From positions 1 through 52,957 of the forward strand of contig JADHLN010000003.1 of the NCBI GenBank assembly GCA_016780625.1: a stretch of DNA of 52,957 bases, written 5' to 3'. The position numbers were made by a program, and so were the translations under genes. Shown here in pieces: positions 9,298 to 17,793 of the stretch (the first letter of the stretch is position 1; every line of letters begins with the position of its first letter). The notes beneath the pieces were generated by a model that did not search any database, had not been told where the DNA came from, and worked only from the letters and a program-made list of their open reading frames with translations. The stretch comes from Rickettsiales bacterium (GTDB lineage Bacteria; Pseudomonadota; Alphaproteobacteria; Rickettsiales; JABIRX01).

Positions 9298-9998
9298 ATA
9301 ATTCAATAAATAAGGATGAAATAAAAAAATTTGAAGAAATGGCAGATGAATGGTGGGATCCAAACGGTAAATTTAAACCATTACATAAATTCAACCCTAT
9401 AAGATTAGAATATATTATCTCACAAATTAATAGCTCTTTTAAAAAGGAAAAAAAACAAATAACACTACTTGATATTGGCTGTGGGGGTGGCTTGATATCA
9501 GAGCCATTATCGCAACAAGGCATTAAAGTTACAGCAATTGATCCAATAGAAAAAAACATTAAAATAGCAAAGACACAGCAGCTAAAAACCAAAAGTAAAG
9601 TTAATTACAAAAAATCAACATTAGAGGAACTAGATAATGAAAATAAATTTGACGTAATTACCTGTCTTGAAGTAATTGAGCATGTTGATAATCCAGAAAA
9701 ATTTCTAAATAAATTAGCATCTCATCTTAATAAAGACGGTATTTTATTTGTTGCAACAATTAATAGAACAATAAAGTCACTAATATGCGCTAAATTTGCA
9801 GCAGAATATATTCTAAATTGGCTACCAAAAGGTACACATCAATATAATAAATTTTTAATGCCCCATGAAATAAATAACATGGTGAAAGAAGAGCTAAATC
9901 TCTTAAAGCAGAATGGACTTAAATATAATATTTTAAAGGATAGTTGGTCAATATCTGATGATTTATCACAAAATTACATTATGACATTTAAAAAGTAA
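9294..9998 (+). CDS. ubiG: Ubiquinone biosynthesis O-methyltransferase UbiG
   Basis: UbiG performs both O-methylations of ubiquinone synthesis using SAM. The N-terminus (EEMADEWWDPNGKFKPLHK) is diagnostic. SAM motif I is LLDIGCGGGLISEPL near residue 60, with the acidic residue at AIDPIEKN; CLEVIEHV is the post-I motif. The length (234 residues) is normal. It overlaps the flavin reductase gene by 4 bases (ATGA). A functional copy implies a respiratory ubiquinone pool. Confidence 0.95.
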   Translation: MNNSINKDEIKKFEEMADEWWDPNGKFKPLHKFNPIRLEYIISQINSSFKKEKKQITLLDIGCGGGLISEPLSQQGIKVTAIDPIEKNIKIAKTQQLKTKSKVNYKKSTLEELDNENKFDVITCLEVIEHVDNPEKFLNKLASHLNKDGILFVATINRTIKSLICAKFAAEYILNWLPKGTHQYNKFLMPHEINNMVKEELNLLKQNGLKYNILKDSWSISDDLSQNYIMTFKK

Positions 9999-10017
9999 AT
10001 TTTAATACATAATAAAC

Positions 10018-10046
10018 TTGTTACAAAACCACTAATATGCTATAAT
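10018..10046 (+). promoter_or_regulatory. Sigma-70-type promoter before the OmpA-like lipoprotein gene
   Basis: TTGTTA (10018-10023) and TATAAT (10041-10046) are separated by exactly 17 bases, and a TG one base before the -10 hexamer gives an extended -10. Transcription would start near 10053, leaving a short leader before ATG 10071. This is one of the best promoter matches in the window and probably drives the lipoprotein, kinase and regulator genes. Confidence 0.65.
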
Positions 10047-10070
10047 AATCTCAAGATTTTTATAAGTTAT

Positions 10071-10940
10071 ATGAAAAAATTATTACTATTAACATTAATA
10101 TTATATTCCTGTACCTATGAAACAATATTAGATAAGAAAACTAAGCAAATTAAAACAAGTAATTTTTATAACGCACTTGCAATAGGTTATAATAATTTAT
10201 CAAGAAGAGAAAGGGAGCAATATGATTGGATTGCAAGTAATTATTTTGCCAAAAAAGGACTTAAATCAATTAACAGGGAAAATATCAAACCAGATCACCC
10301 TAACACAAGATCTATATCAAATAATTTTTATAAAAACGAAATTATCTCAGCATATAACGCCCTCATAAGCATAATTGAAGATAATAATATAAAGAAAAAT
10401 TATCCACTTCAATCTGCAAGAATCATAATATTATATGATTATTGGCTAGAGCAATTAGAAGAAAATTGGCAAAGCGATGAAATTTTGAGATTTAGAGATG
10501 AATTCTGGGATACTCACAAAAATATTCAGGCTAATACTATACTTGAGAAAAACTATATAGATAAATTAAATAACAGAAATTTATATACATTATATTTCCC
10601 TAATTACCGTTATATGCTTGATAAGAATTCAATTAAAATAATAACACATATCTATAATAGATATCTAATGATAGAACCAAAAGACAATCTTAAGATAATA
10701 ATTGAAAGCTATACTAATGAGGATGAAATAAGTCAATATGATAAAGAAATAGCTGCTAAAAGAAGCAAAATAATCAAAGATTCACTAATTGAAATGGGAA
10801 TAGACAAGAAATATTTCTATAATGATTCAATTTCAATATTGCCAGAAAACAAAATAATTAAGGCAAAAGTAGAAATATATTTTATTCATAATAAAAAAAA
10901 TAATTTATTAATTGGACAATATAATAATAACAATTATTAG
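10071..10940 (+). CDS. Lipoprotein with degenerate OmpA-like C-terminal domain
   Basis: A 289-residue protein with a lipoprotein signal: a Lys-Lys start, a hydrophobic core and an LYSC lipobox with Cys at residue 14. The middle (about 30-190) is not recognised. The C-terminal part (about 190-275) resembles an OmpA-like peptidoglycan-binding domain, with ESYTNEDEISQYDKEIA followed by AAKRSKIIKDSLIEMGI. The family's diaminopimelate-contacting Asp (HTD in typical members) is Asn here (N216), while the Arg (R231) is kept. Peptidoglycan binding may therefore be altered. It lies 51 bases before the histidine kinase and has its own strong promoter. A role as envelope input to that kinase is only inferred. 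Confidence 0.65.
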   Translation: MKKLLLLTLILYSCTYETILDKKTKQIKTSNFYNALAIGYNNLSRREREQYDWIASNYFAKKGLKSINRENIKPDHPNTRSISNNFYKNEIISAYNALISIIEDNNIKKNYPLQSARIIILYDYWLEQLEENWQSDEILRFRDEFWDTHKNIQANTILEKNYIDKLNNRNLYTLYFPNYRYMLDKNSIKIITHIYNRYLMIEPKDNLKIIIESYTNEDEISQYDKEIAAKRSKIIKDSLIEMGIDKKYFYNDSISILPENKIIKAKVEIYFIHNKKNNLLIGQYNNNNY

Positions 10941-10991
10941 TTGAATAAAACAAAGGTTTATTTAACATTACATTAAATATTAGAGTTTTAT

Positions 10992-11864
10992 TTGCGTAAA
11001 TTTGGTAAAGATCTATATAAATTAGACAATAATAATGATAATAATTTTTCATTAGAAAAATTATCTGACAACCTTAAATTATCAATAGAAAGGTCCCGTC
11101 ACATATATAACCTTTATGAAAAAACAGTTATTCTAAAGGATAAATCAGATATATTAAGCAAGGAATTAGATAAAGAAAAATCAATAACCCAAACACAATC
11201 TGAATTTATATCACTAGTATCTCACGAGTTTAAGACACCACTTGCTATAATAAAAACCTCAATGGATGTTCTAAAAAGAATAGAAAAAAAAGAAGATAAT
11301 ATTCTGAGTGAACAAATAAAAAAGATTGAAAAGGCAATAATTAGAATCAACAAAATGATGGATTCCACCTTAAATCTTTCAAAATTAGAATCGGGTAAGT
11401 TAGATTTCAATCCTGAGTATTTTAATATATCAGATCTATTAGAAGAAATCATTAAAAGACACAAAGATATTAACCCAGAAGTAAATATAAAATTCTCAAA
11501 AGAAGATACAGCAAAAAATCTTTATGCTGATATTAATCTAATTGATCTTATTTATAATAATTTAATATCAAACTCTATTAAATATTCTAAATCACCTGCA
11601 TCTATAGATATAAAACATAAAATAAGTACAAATTACCACGAGATTATCATAAGTGATAAAGGTATTGGTATTAATGAAGAAGATTTAAAAAAAATATGTA
11701 CAAAATTTTTCAGAGCAAATAATGCTATTGGTATATCAGGTACTGGTATTGGCTTATATCTAGTTAAAAAACTAGTAGAATTACATAATGGCGAATTTAA
11801 AATAGAATCTAAAGAAAATCATGGCACAACATTTTATACTAAATATCCATTAATCAAATTATGA
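10992..11864 (+). CDS. Soluble sensor histidine kinase (TTG start)
   Basis: A 290-residue kinase with a short N-terminal coiled region (about residues 15-70), a HisKA domain with the phospho-acceptor in SHEFKTPL (H78), and an intact HATPase_c domain. The ATP site has an N-box (YNNLISNSIKY, 188-198), G1 (SDKGIGI, 221-227) and G2 (GTGIGLYLV). There is no membrane segment and no recognisable sensor domain, so it is cytosolic and probably takes its signal through a partner. The first in-frame ATG lies after the H-box and an in-frame TAA is just upstream (10974), so TTG at 10992 is the only plausible start; AGAG about 7 bases before it is a weak ribosome site. The response regulator follows after 7 bases. 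Confidence 0.88.
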   Translation: MRKFGKDLYKLDNNNDNNFSLEKLSDNLKLSIERSRHIYNLYEKTVILKDKSDILSKELDKEKSITQTQSEFISLVSHEFKTPLAIIKTSMDVLKRIEKKEDNILSEQIKKIEKAIIRINKMMDSTLNLSKLESGKLDFNPEYFNISDLLEEIIKRHKDINPEVNIKFSKEDTAKNLYADINLIDLIYNNLISNSIKYSKSPASIDIKHKISTNYHEIIISDKGIGINEEDLKKICTKFFRANNAIGISGTGIGLYLVKKLVELHNGEFKIESKENHGTTFYTKYPLIKL

Positions 11865-11871
11865 GGTTATA

Positions 11872-12882
11872 ATGATTAAAAATAACAAAATATTATGCGT
11901 TGAAGATGAAAAAGATTTAAGAGAAAATATATCAACAATTTTAGAAAGCGAAGGTTACGAGGTAATCCAAGCAGAAAATGGTCTAAAAGCCTATAATGAA
12001 TTTATTAAAAATAAGCCAGATATTGTATTATGTGACATAAATATGCCAGTTATGGATGGTCGAGAATTGCTTGATAAGCTAAGTAATGAATATCAGGAAG
12101 AATTATCTAAAACACCATTTCTATTTGTAACTGCATTTGGACAAAAAGATGAAAAACTATTAGGAATAGAATTAGGAGCAGATGAATATATATTAAAACC
12201 TATCGATTTTGACATTTTGCTAACTACTATCAAAAACAAAATTAACAAATCACAAACACAGCAAAATATAGCTAAAACAAATATGCTTAATCTTTGTGAG
12301 AACGTTTCTAACCTCATCCCTAATTCAATAAAAGAACCACTACAAAACATAATTGAATTATCAGCTACAATAAAAAATGAATCAAAAGAAATTCATGATG
12401 ATACAATTGGTAAATATGCAGGTAAAATTTATTTATCAGCTTTAAAGTTAAACTCCCAAATAACCAAAGCTTTGGATAAAAACAAAATTATTGAAGAAGC
12501 AAAAAATTTAAATCATGAAACAAAAATAACTGATTTAGTAGCAGAAATTAAGAATGCTATCAATGATAAAGAGATAAAATATGAATTTACAGATAATCTA
12601 CCCAATATAAAAATTGATATTAGTAAGTTCCTACCAACATTAATTTTATATTTAAAACAACATAAATTAGCCGAAAGTAAATCTATAACATTATCATTTA
12701 TTGAAGATTTTAATAGCAATCTATTAATTATGATTAGTGGTAATACATTACTGCCAGTTTTTTCATCAGAATTAGAAAATAATATTGAAAGTTTTGGAGG
12801 ATCATTTTCAATTCAAAACAAAGAAGATATTACATATCACATAATAACAATACCAAATTATCTAACCAGAAAATCTAACTAA
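11872..12882 (+). CDS. Response regulator with C-terminal pseudo-histidine-kinase domain
   Basis: Residues 1-125 are an intact receiver: acidic pocket E11/D12, phospho-acceptor D55 in LCDINMPVMDG, T87 and K109. The remaining 210 residues align by eye with a HisKA plus HATPase module: PNSIKEPLQNIIELS (150-164) matches the H-box pattern, but the phospho-His is Asn (N151). The ATPase-like part keeps only GGSFSIQN and the final strand; N-box, G1 and G2 motifs are lost. It should receive phosphate yet neither autophosphorylate nor bind ATP normally. It may act as a docking platform or phosphotransfer-like scaffold, loosely recalling ChpT. A good GAGG ribosome site precedes ATG 11872. The 3' end overlaps the opposing gene by 8 bases. 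Confidence 0.85.
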   Translation: MIKNNKILCVEDEKDLRENISTILESEGYEVIQAENGLKAYNEFIKNKPDIVLCDINMPVMDGRELLDKLSNEYQEELSKTPFLFVTAFGQKDEKLLGIELGADEYILKPIDFDILLTTIKNKINKSQTQQNIAKTNMLNLCENVSNLIPNSIKEPLQNIIELSATIKNESKEIHDDTIGKYAGKIYLSALKLNSQITKALDKNKIIEEAKNLNHETKITDLVAEIKNAINDKEIKYEFTDNLPNIKIDISKFLPTLILYLKQHKLAESKSITLSFIEDFNSNLLIMISGNTLLPVFSSELENNIESFGGSFSIQNKEDITYHIITIPNYLTRKSN

Positions 12883-13576
12883 ATAAAAACTCAATATAAT
12901 TACCAGCAGAAACTAATATTCGATGCGTGTTTTTAGGTAAATTATTGATTCTATTGACTATTTTTGATTTTTCACCTGGCAATATTTTAATGTTAGGTAA
13001 ATTATAAATATATTTATCTAATATGTTGCCTTTATCATCATATAAAATAATCCTAATATCAGGTGACATTTTTACTTCATCTGATTTATTAGCTATATAA
13101 CCTGTAAGTATTAAAGGAGAGCCTTCTTTCTTTAAGAAAGTTTTATCTATACTAACCGATTCTAAAACCAAACCATCTAAATTATTAATACCAAGATTAT
13201 CAATAAATAATCTTGATAGATTATTTTTTACAAAAAACTGATTATATTTTATTAATATTTGAAAAAAACACAAAAAAAGTAAGGCAAAAAAACTTAATTT
13301 AAAAAATAATGAAATTGAGGTAAATTTAAAATAATCATTAACCATTCCATTTGCTACAACATTATCTAGCATAACAGATGGCTCTTTAGTTGTTTTGATT
13401 GAAGAAATTAAATTTTGATCTATAGGAGTATGAGATTGAGTAACACCTAAAGAGTTAACAAGCCACATATGATGACAATTACCACATTTTAAAATTCTTC
13501 CCATATCATTAATTTTGGTAACTTCAATGTCACTTAACTCAAATTTAGTATTGCATTTTTCACAATTTACAATCAT
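12875..13576 (-). CDS. MJ0042-type zinc-finger membrane protein with DUF3426-like C-terminus
   Basis: A 233-residue protein typical of Alphaproteobacteria. The first 40 residues form an MJ0042-type zinc ribbon with paired CxxC motifs (CEKC and CGNC). One membrane segment lies at about residues 95-115 (FFALLFLCFF). The periplasmic C-terminus (about 130-233) resembles DUF3426: ILTGYIANKS followed by a beta-rich stretch. The zinc ribbon suggests a nucleic-acid or protein contact in the cytoplasm; the actual function is unknown. The start ATG 13576 is only 43 bases from the divergent dapD start, and the stop overlaps the regulator gene on the other strand. Confidence 0.8.
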   Translation of the reverse strand: MIVNCEKCNTKFELSDIEVTKINDMGRILKCGNCHHMWLVNSLGVTQSHTPIDQNLISSIKTTKEPSVMLDNVVANGMVNDYFKFTSISLFFKLSFFALLFLCFFQILIKYNQFFVKNNLSRLFIDNLGINNLDGLVLESVSIDKTFLKKEGSPLILTGYIANKSDEVKMSPDIRIILYDDKGNILDKYIYNLPNIKILPGEKSKIVNRINNLPKNTHRILVSAGNYIEFLFS

Positions 13577-13619
13577 TTTACCTAAGTTTTAAATTTTACA
13601 CATTATATCATACCATATT

Positions 13620-14450
13620 ATGAACAACATAGAAAGCATTATTAACAATTTATGGCAAAAAAAAATTGATAATAATTTTGATAAAAATGAGGCACAAAAA
13701 ACCATTACAAAAGTTCTGGATAAAATAGATAACGGTGAAATAAGAGTTGCTGAAAAAAAACAAGAAAATTGGCATGTAAATCAATGGGTAAAAAAAGCAA
13801 TATTACTATCCTTTGCAACTAATGACATGCAATTAATATCTGGAGGTCCTTCTCTAAATGCACAAAGCTATTGGTATGATAAGGTAAAATCAAAATTTGA
13901 AGGCTGGACCGAAGAAGATTTTACTAAAAATCAATTCAGAGCTGTACCAAACACAACAGTAAGATATGGATCATATATTGGTAAGAATGTTGTATTAATG
14001 CCCTCTTTTGTTAATTTGGGAGCATATGTAGATGACGGTACAATGGTTGATACATGGGCAACTATTGGTTCATGTGCACAAATAGGTAAAAATTGCCATA
14101 TATCTGGCGGAGCTGGAATTGGAGGAGTATTAGAACCATTACAAGCAAATCCTGTTATTATTGAAGATAATTGCTTTATAGGAGCCAGATCAGAAGTAGC
14201 AGAAGGTGTAATAGTAAGAGAAGGAAGCGTGATATCAATGGGAGTTTATTTAGGGCAATCTACTAAAATTATAGATAGAGAAAGTGGAAATATATCATAT
14301 GGTGAAATACCAGCCTATTCTGTTGTTGTTCCTGGTAATGTACCTCCAAAAAAAGCTGGGGATCCATCCCTTTATTGCGCTGTAATTGTTAAAAAAGTAG
14401 ATGCAAAAACACGCTCAAAAACGTCAATTAATGATTTATTAAGAGATTAA
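13620..14450 (+). CDS. dapD: 2,3,4,5-tetrahydropyridine-2,6-dicarboxylate N-succinyltransferase
   Basis: DapD succinylates tetrahydrodipicolinate on the succinylase route to DAP and lysine. The protein (276 residues) has the N-terminal helical domain and then the hexapeptide left-handed beta-helix, for example [20 protein letters not shown] and [15 protein letters not shown], followed by the family's ARSEVAEG segment. It starts at ATG 13620 and ends one base before the dapE start. The promoter must fit within 43 bases or inside the divergent gene, so the leader is very short or absent. Confidence 0.96.
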   Translation: MNNIESIINNLWQKKIDNNFDKNEAQKTITKVLDKIDNGEIRVAEKKQENWHVNQWVKKAILLSFATNDMQLISGGPSLNAQSYWYDKVKSKFEGWTEEDFTKNQFRAVPNTTVRYGSYIGKNVVLMPSFVNLGAYVDDGTMVDTWATIGSCAQIGKNCHISGGAGIGGVLEPLQANPVIIEDNCFIGARSEVAEGVIVREGSVISMGVYLGQSTKIIDRESGNISYGEIPAYSVVVPGNVPPKKAGDPSLYCAVIVKKVDAKTRSKTSINDLLRD

Positions 14451-15593
14451 ATGAAAGAATATAGCCTAGAATTAGCACAAAAATTATTACAAAAAAAATC
14501 TATAACACCTGAAAATGATGGTGCTATAGAATTCCTTCAAACAGAATTAGAAAAATTAGGATTTAAAACAGAAATTATGATATTTTCTGAAGCTAACCAT
14601 GCAACAATAAAAAATCTCTATGCTAAATATGGTAATTCCGATAAAAATCTAGCCTTTGCAGGCCATACTGATGTAGTTCCTACAGGTGATATTGAAAAAT
14701 GGAGTGTAGATCCTTTTAAAGCAGAAATAAAAAATAATAAATTATATGCAAGAGGAGCAGTAGATATGAAGCCTGCCATAACATCATTTATTGCGGCAAC
14801 AAAAACATTTCTTGAAGAAAAAAAAATTTTTAAAGATTCTATAAGCTTTATAATAACTGGTGATGAGGAAGCAATAGCCGTTAATGGCACGGTTAAAATG
14901 GTTGCAGAATTTAAAAAAAGAAAGGAAAAAATATCTCACTGTATCGTTGGCGAACCTACAAATCCAAACTATGTAGGAGAAATGGTAAAAGTTGGCAGAA
15001 GAGGAAGCATCAATTTTAATATTACAGTAATTGGAACTCAAGGTCATGTTGCTTATCCTCATAATGCAGATAATCCAAATAATTATTTAATTAAATTTTT
15101 AAATGAAATTAATAATTATGTTTTCGATAATGGTAATGATTTTTTTCAAGCAACTAATCTTGAAGTAACATCAATAGATGTAGATAATCAAACAACAAAT
15201 ATTATACCTGAATTAGCAAAAGCTAAAATTAATGTAAGATTTAATGATATTCATCAAGGAAAAGATATAGTAAAAATTATTGAAGAAATTGCCAATAAAA
15301 CAATACAAAAATATGATCTAGAATATAAAATTAGTGGTGAATCATTTTTTAATAAAGATAAAAATTTCACAAAAATTATAGAAGAATCAATAGAAAAAGT
15401 AACTGGTAATAAAGCTGAATTAAGCACAACAGGAGGAACATCTGATGCCAGATTTATCAAAGATATCTGCCCTACAATTGAATTTGGTTTAATTAACGAA
15501 ACAGCTCACAAAATTGATGAACATATAGATATTAACGAAATAGAAAAACTAGATAAAATTTATCTAGAAATATTAAGAAATTATTTTAAATAA
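14451..15593 (+). CDS. dapE: Succinyl-diaminopimelate desuccinylase
   Basis: DapE removes succinate from N-succinyl-LL-DAP. It is an M20-family dinuclear zinc hydrolase. The ligands can be seen: His in FAGHTDVVP, bridging Asp in GAVDMKP, catalytic and ligand Glu pair in TGDEEA, Glu in VGEPTNP, and a C-terminal His in ETAHKIDEH. The STTGGTSDARF block is the substrate-binding signature. The length (380 residues) is normal. It directly abuts dapD and must be co-transcribed with it. Confidence 0.96.
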   Translation: MKEYSLELAQKLLQKKSITPENDGAIEFLQTELEKLGFKTEIMIFSEANHATIKNLYAKYGNSDKNLAFAGHTDVVPTGDIEKWSVDPFKAEIKNNKLYARGAVDMKPAITSFIAATKTFLEEKKIFKDSISFIITGDEEAIAVNGTVKMVAEFKKRKEKISHCIVGEPTNPNYVGEMVKVGRRGSINFNITVIGTQGHVAYPHNADNPNNYLIKFLNEINNYVFDNGNDFFQATNLEVTSIDVDNQTTNIIPELAKAKINVRFNDIHQGKDIVKIIEEIANKTIQKYDLEYKISGESFFNKDKNFTKIIEESIEKVTGNKAELSTTGGTSDARFIKDICPTIEFGLINETAHKIDEHIDINEIEKLDKIYLEILRNYFK

Positions 15594-15604
15594 TAAAAAC
15601 ATAC

Positions 15605-15633
15605 TTAAAAATATTTTAATTTTGTAATATAAT
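15605..15633 (+). promoter_or_regulatory. Promoter before the ankyrin/CaaX gene
   Basis: TTAAAA (15605-15610), a 17-base spacer and a perfect TATAAT (15628-15633) precede ATG 15653. The -35 hexamer matches consensus at 4 of 6 positions. The predicted start near 15640 leaves a leader of about 13 bases, and no Shine-Dalgarno sequence is seen. Confidence 0.5.
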
Positions 15634-15652
15634 AATTTTTAAAAAATAATAT

Positions 15653-16156
15653 ATGCAATCAGAATATCAAGATAATTCAGCAGCTGTAAATATATTATGT
15701 ACAGGAGTTATTTCTAATGACACAGCCATGATAAATACAGCTCTAGCACAAGGAGCAGATATAAATGCTAAAAATATTCATGGAAAAACACCCTTATTAT
15801 TAGCTCTAGAATTTCATCATAATAATATAGATCTATCTAAAAAATTATTAGAAGAAGGTGCTGATTTTACTATAAAAAACCCTGAAGGAAAAAATGCATT
15901 GGAGATTGCTCAAAAAAAATCAACTGAGCTATATAATGAAATATTGAAAAAGATAAAAAAACTATCAGAACATAAAGATAATGATATAAGCAAAACAACC
16001 CATTATAGAATAAATATGATTGAACTAGAGCTTAGTCAAATAAAAACCAGTGATAGTTTAGATATAAATCAAATAGAAATCAGTAAGGGTTTAGATAAAA
16101 ATAAAGAAAGCTGGAAAACTAGATGTAAAACTAGAATAGGATGTATAATCAGCTAA
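15653..16156 (+). CDS. Ankyrin-repeat protein with polybasic C-terminal CaaX box
   Basis: A 167-residue protein without a signal peptide. Residues about 22-100 form two to three ankyrin repeats (ALAQGADINAKNIHGKTPLL, then LLEEGADFTIKNPEGKNALE). A charged linker follows. The C-terminus is KTRCKTRIGCIIS and then the stop: CIIS is a textbook CaaX prenylation signal (C164), preceded by basic residues and a second Cys (C158), as in membrane-anchored small GTPases. Bacteria have no CaaX prenylation, so the motif would matter only inside a eukaryotic host; Legionella AnkB is a known precedent. It is a monocistronic gene with its own promoter. A secreted host-targeted effector is inferred. The repeats are clear; the CaaX function is untested. 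Confidence 0.8.
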   Translation: MQSEYQDNSAAVNILCTGVISNDTAMINTALAQGADINAKNIHGKTPLLLALEFHHNNIDLSKKLLEEGADFTIKNPEGKNALEIAQKKSTELYNEILKKIKKLSEHKDNDISKTTHYRINMIELELSQIKTSDSLDINQIEISKGLDKNKESWKTRCKTRIGCIIS

Positions 16157-16175
16157 TTTAAATAAGCCTAAATTA
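16154..16175. terminator. Weak inverted repeat between convergent ankyrin and symporter genes
   Basis: TAATTTA (16154-16160) and TAAATTA (16169-16175) form a 7-bp, purely A/T stem with an 8-base loop containing both stop regions. An A-rich run follows. It could end transcripts from either side, but the stem is too weak to be convincing. Confidence 0.2.
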
Positions 16176-17696
16176 AAATTTATTATTTTGTAATTTAGCT
16201 ATATATTGATCTTTCATTAATTTAATATCACCTGATAAGATATACAAACCAATTAAATTAGGTACAGCCATAATTAAAAATAAAATATCGGCAAAATCAA
16301 TAACAACCCCCAGATTTAATAATCCTCCAATAATAATAGCTATCACAAATAATGAATGACAAATTTTATAATTGGTATTTTTAGTCAAGTAACTCCATGC
16401 TTGTTGACCATAATAACTATATGTAAGCATTGTAGAAAAAGCAAAAAGAAAAACTATAAAACTAAGTAACAAGGCAAATAAAGGGCTAACAGTTGCAAAA
16501 GCCTCCCTAGTAATTAAAACTCCGTCTTTTATTGAGCTATCTTGATATACCCCAGTAACTGTAATAACAATACCTGTCATAAAACAAATAATAATAGTAT
16601 CAATAAAAGGTTCTAAAATAGCAACAGAACCTTCTCTAACAGGTTCTTTAGTTTTAGCTGCTGCATGAGCAATAACAGACGAACCAATTCCAGCCTCATT
16701 AGAAAAAGCTGATCTCTTAACACCTTGTATAATTGCACCAATTATTCCCCCGTAAATTGCATTATCAATAAATGCTGATCTAAACATAAGATTAATAGCA
16801 GGAAAGATATCATTGTGATTTACAAATAATATTACCAAACAGCAAATAACATAACTCACAGCCATTAATGGAACAATTTTGGAAGCAATATGGGCTATTC
16901 TAACAATTCCTCCAATAAGAACGAAACCAATAATAATCGCAAGAATAATAACAAATATAAATTTAGACAAATTAGACAAGGCAAAATTATCAACAATAAT
17001 TGCTACAGATTGGTTAGCTTGAAACATGATACCCGCTCCTATTGCACCGGTAATACAGAAGATTGCAGCAAGTTTTGCCAAAAACAAACCAAGGTTTTTA
17101 TATCCTTTTGCAGCTAAACCATCCTCTAAATAGTAAAATGCACCAGCAAGTAAATGACCATCCTTATCAAATTTTCTATATTTCTGACCCAAAGTTACTT
17201 CAGCAAATTTTGTCGACATACCAAAAAAAGCAGCAAGCATCATCCAAATTACAGCTCCTGGGCCACCAATTGAGATAGCTATAGCAACACCTGCTATATT
17301 TCCTAACCCAACAGTAGCAGATACTGCAGCAAATAGAGCTTCCGCATGACTAATTTTACCTGGTTCATCAGAATCATTACTATTATATTTGCCACAAGCA
17401 ACTAATAATCCATGCTTAAAAAGACGGATATTTACAAAATTTAATTTAAAAGTAAAAAAAACACCTCCAGCTACTAACCATAATACTAATATTGGCATTT
17501 GAAAAATTGTTATTCTTCTTACCTCTCCAAATATTTCATATGGAGCACCTAAGAATATAAATGCTAAAAAATTAACAATAGGTTCAATAATTAAAGATAA
17601 ATTAGCTATTAACAAATTTGCATTATCATTTGAAGATGCAAAAGAATCATGAGAAAATAAAATAATTAGAAAAGAAAAAAAAATATATTTATACAT
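16173..17696 (-). CDS. Alanine/glycine:cation (Na+) symporter, AGCS family
   Basis: A 507-residue inner-membrane transporter of the AGCS family, which imports alanine or glycine with sodium. Characteristic blocks are SHAEALFAAVSATVGLGNIAG (the family signature region, about residues 117-137), GGPGAVIWMMLAAFFGMSTKFAE and SNEAGIGSSVIAHAAAKT. About ten to eleven hydrophobic segments are visible. A signal-like N-terminus (to about residue 20, ending SFAS) precedes the first core helix, which is seen in part of the family. It starts at ATG 17696 and diverges from the 140-residue unknown gene. Substrate specificity cannot be decided from sequence. Confidence 0.92.
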   Translation of the reverse strand: MYKYIFFSFLIILFSHDSFASSNDNANLLIANLSLIIEPIVNFLAFIFLGAPYEIFGEVRRITIFQMPILVLWLVAGGVFFTFKLNFVNIRLFKHGLLVACGKYNSNDSDEPGKISHAEALFAAVSATVGLGNIAGVAIAISIGGPGAVIWMMLAAFFGMSTKFAEVTLGQKYRKFDKDGHLLAGAFYYLEDGLAAKGYKNLGLFLAKLAAIFCITGAIGAGIMFQANQSVAIIVDNFALSNLSKFIFVIILAIIIGFVLIGGIVRIAHIASKIVPLMAVSYVICCLVILFVNHNDIFPAINLMFRSAFIDNAIYGGIIGAIIQGVKRSAFSNEAGIGSSVIAHAAAKTKEPVREGSVAILEPFIDTIIICFMTGIVITVTGVYQDSSIKDGVLITREAFATVSPLFALLLSFIVFLFAFSTMLTYSYYGQQAWSYLTKNTNYKICHSLFVIAIIIGGLLNLGVVIDFADILFLIMAVPNLIGLYILSGDIKLMKDQYIAKLQNNKF

Positions 17697-17742
17697 AATT
17701 TAATATAATTTAAAAAATAACAATAAATAGTTGAAATATAAT

Positions 17743-17771
17743 TGCAATTAATTGCTAAAAAAACTAAATTA
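17743..17771 (+). promoter_or_regulatory. Palindrome overlapping a possible promoter of the 140-residue unknown gene
   Basis: GCAATTAATTGC (17744-17755) is a perfect 12-bp palindrome. It overlaps a possible -35 hexamer TTGCAA (17743-17748), which is 17 bases from TAAATT (17766-17771), a 4/6 match to the -10. It lies in the 97-base gap between the divergent symporter and unknown genes and could be an operator for either. Confidence 0.3.
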
Positions 17772-17793
17772 TGATTAAATTAAATTAAAAAAC

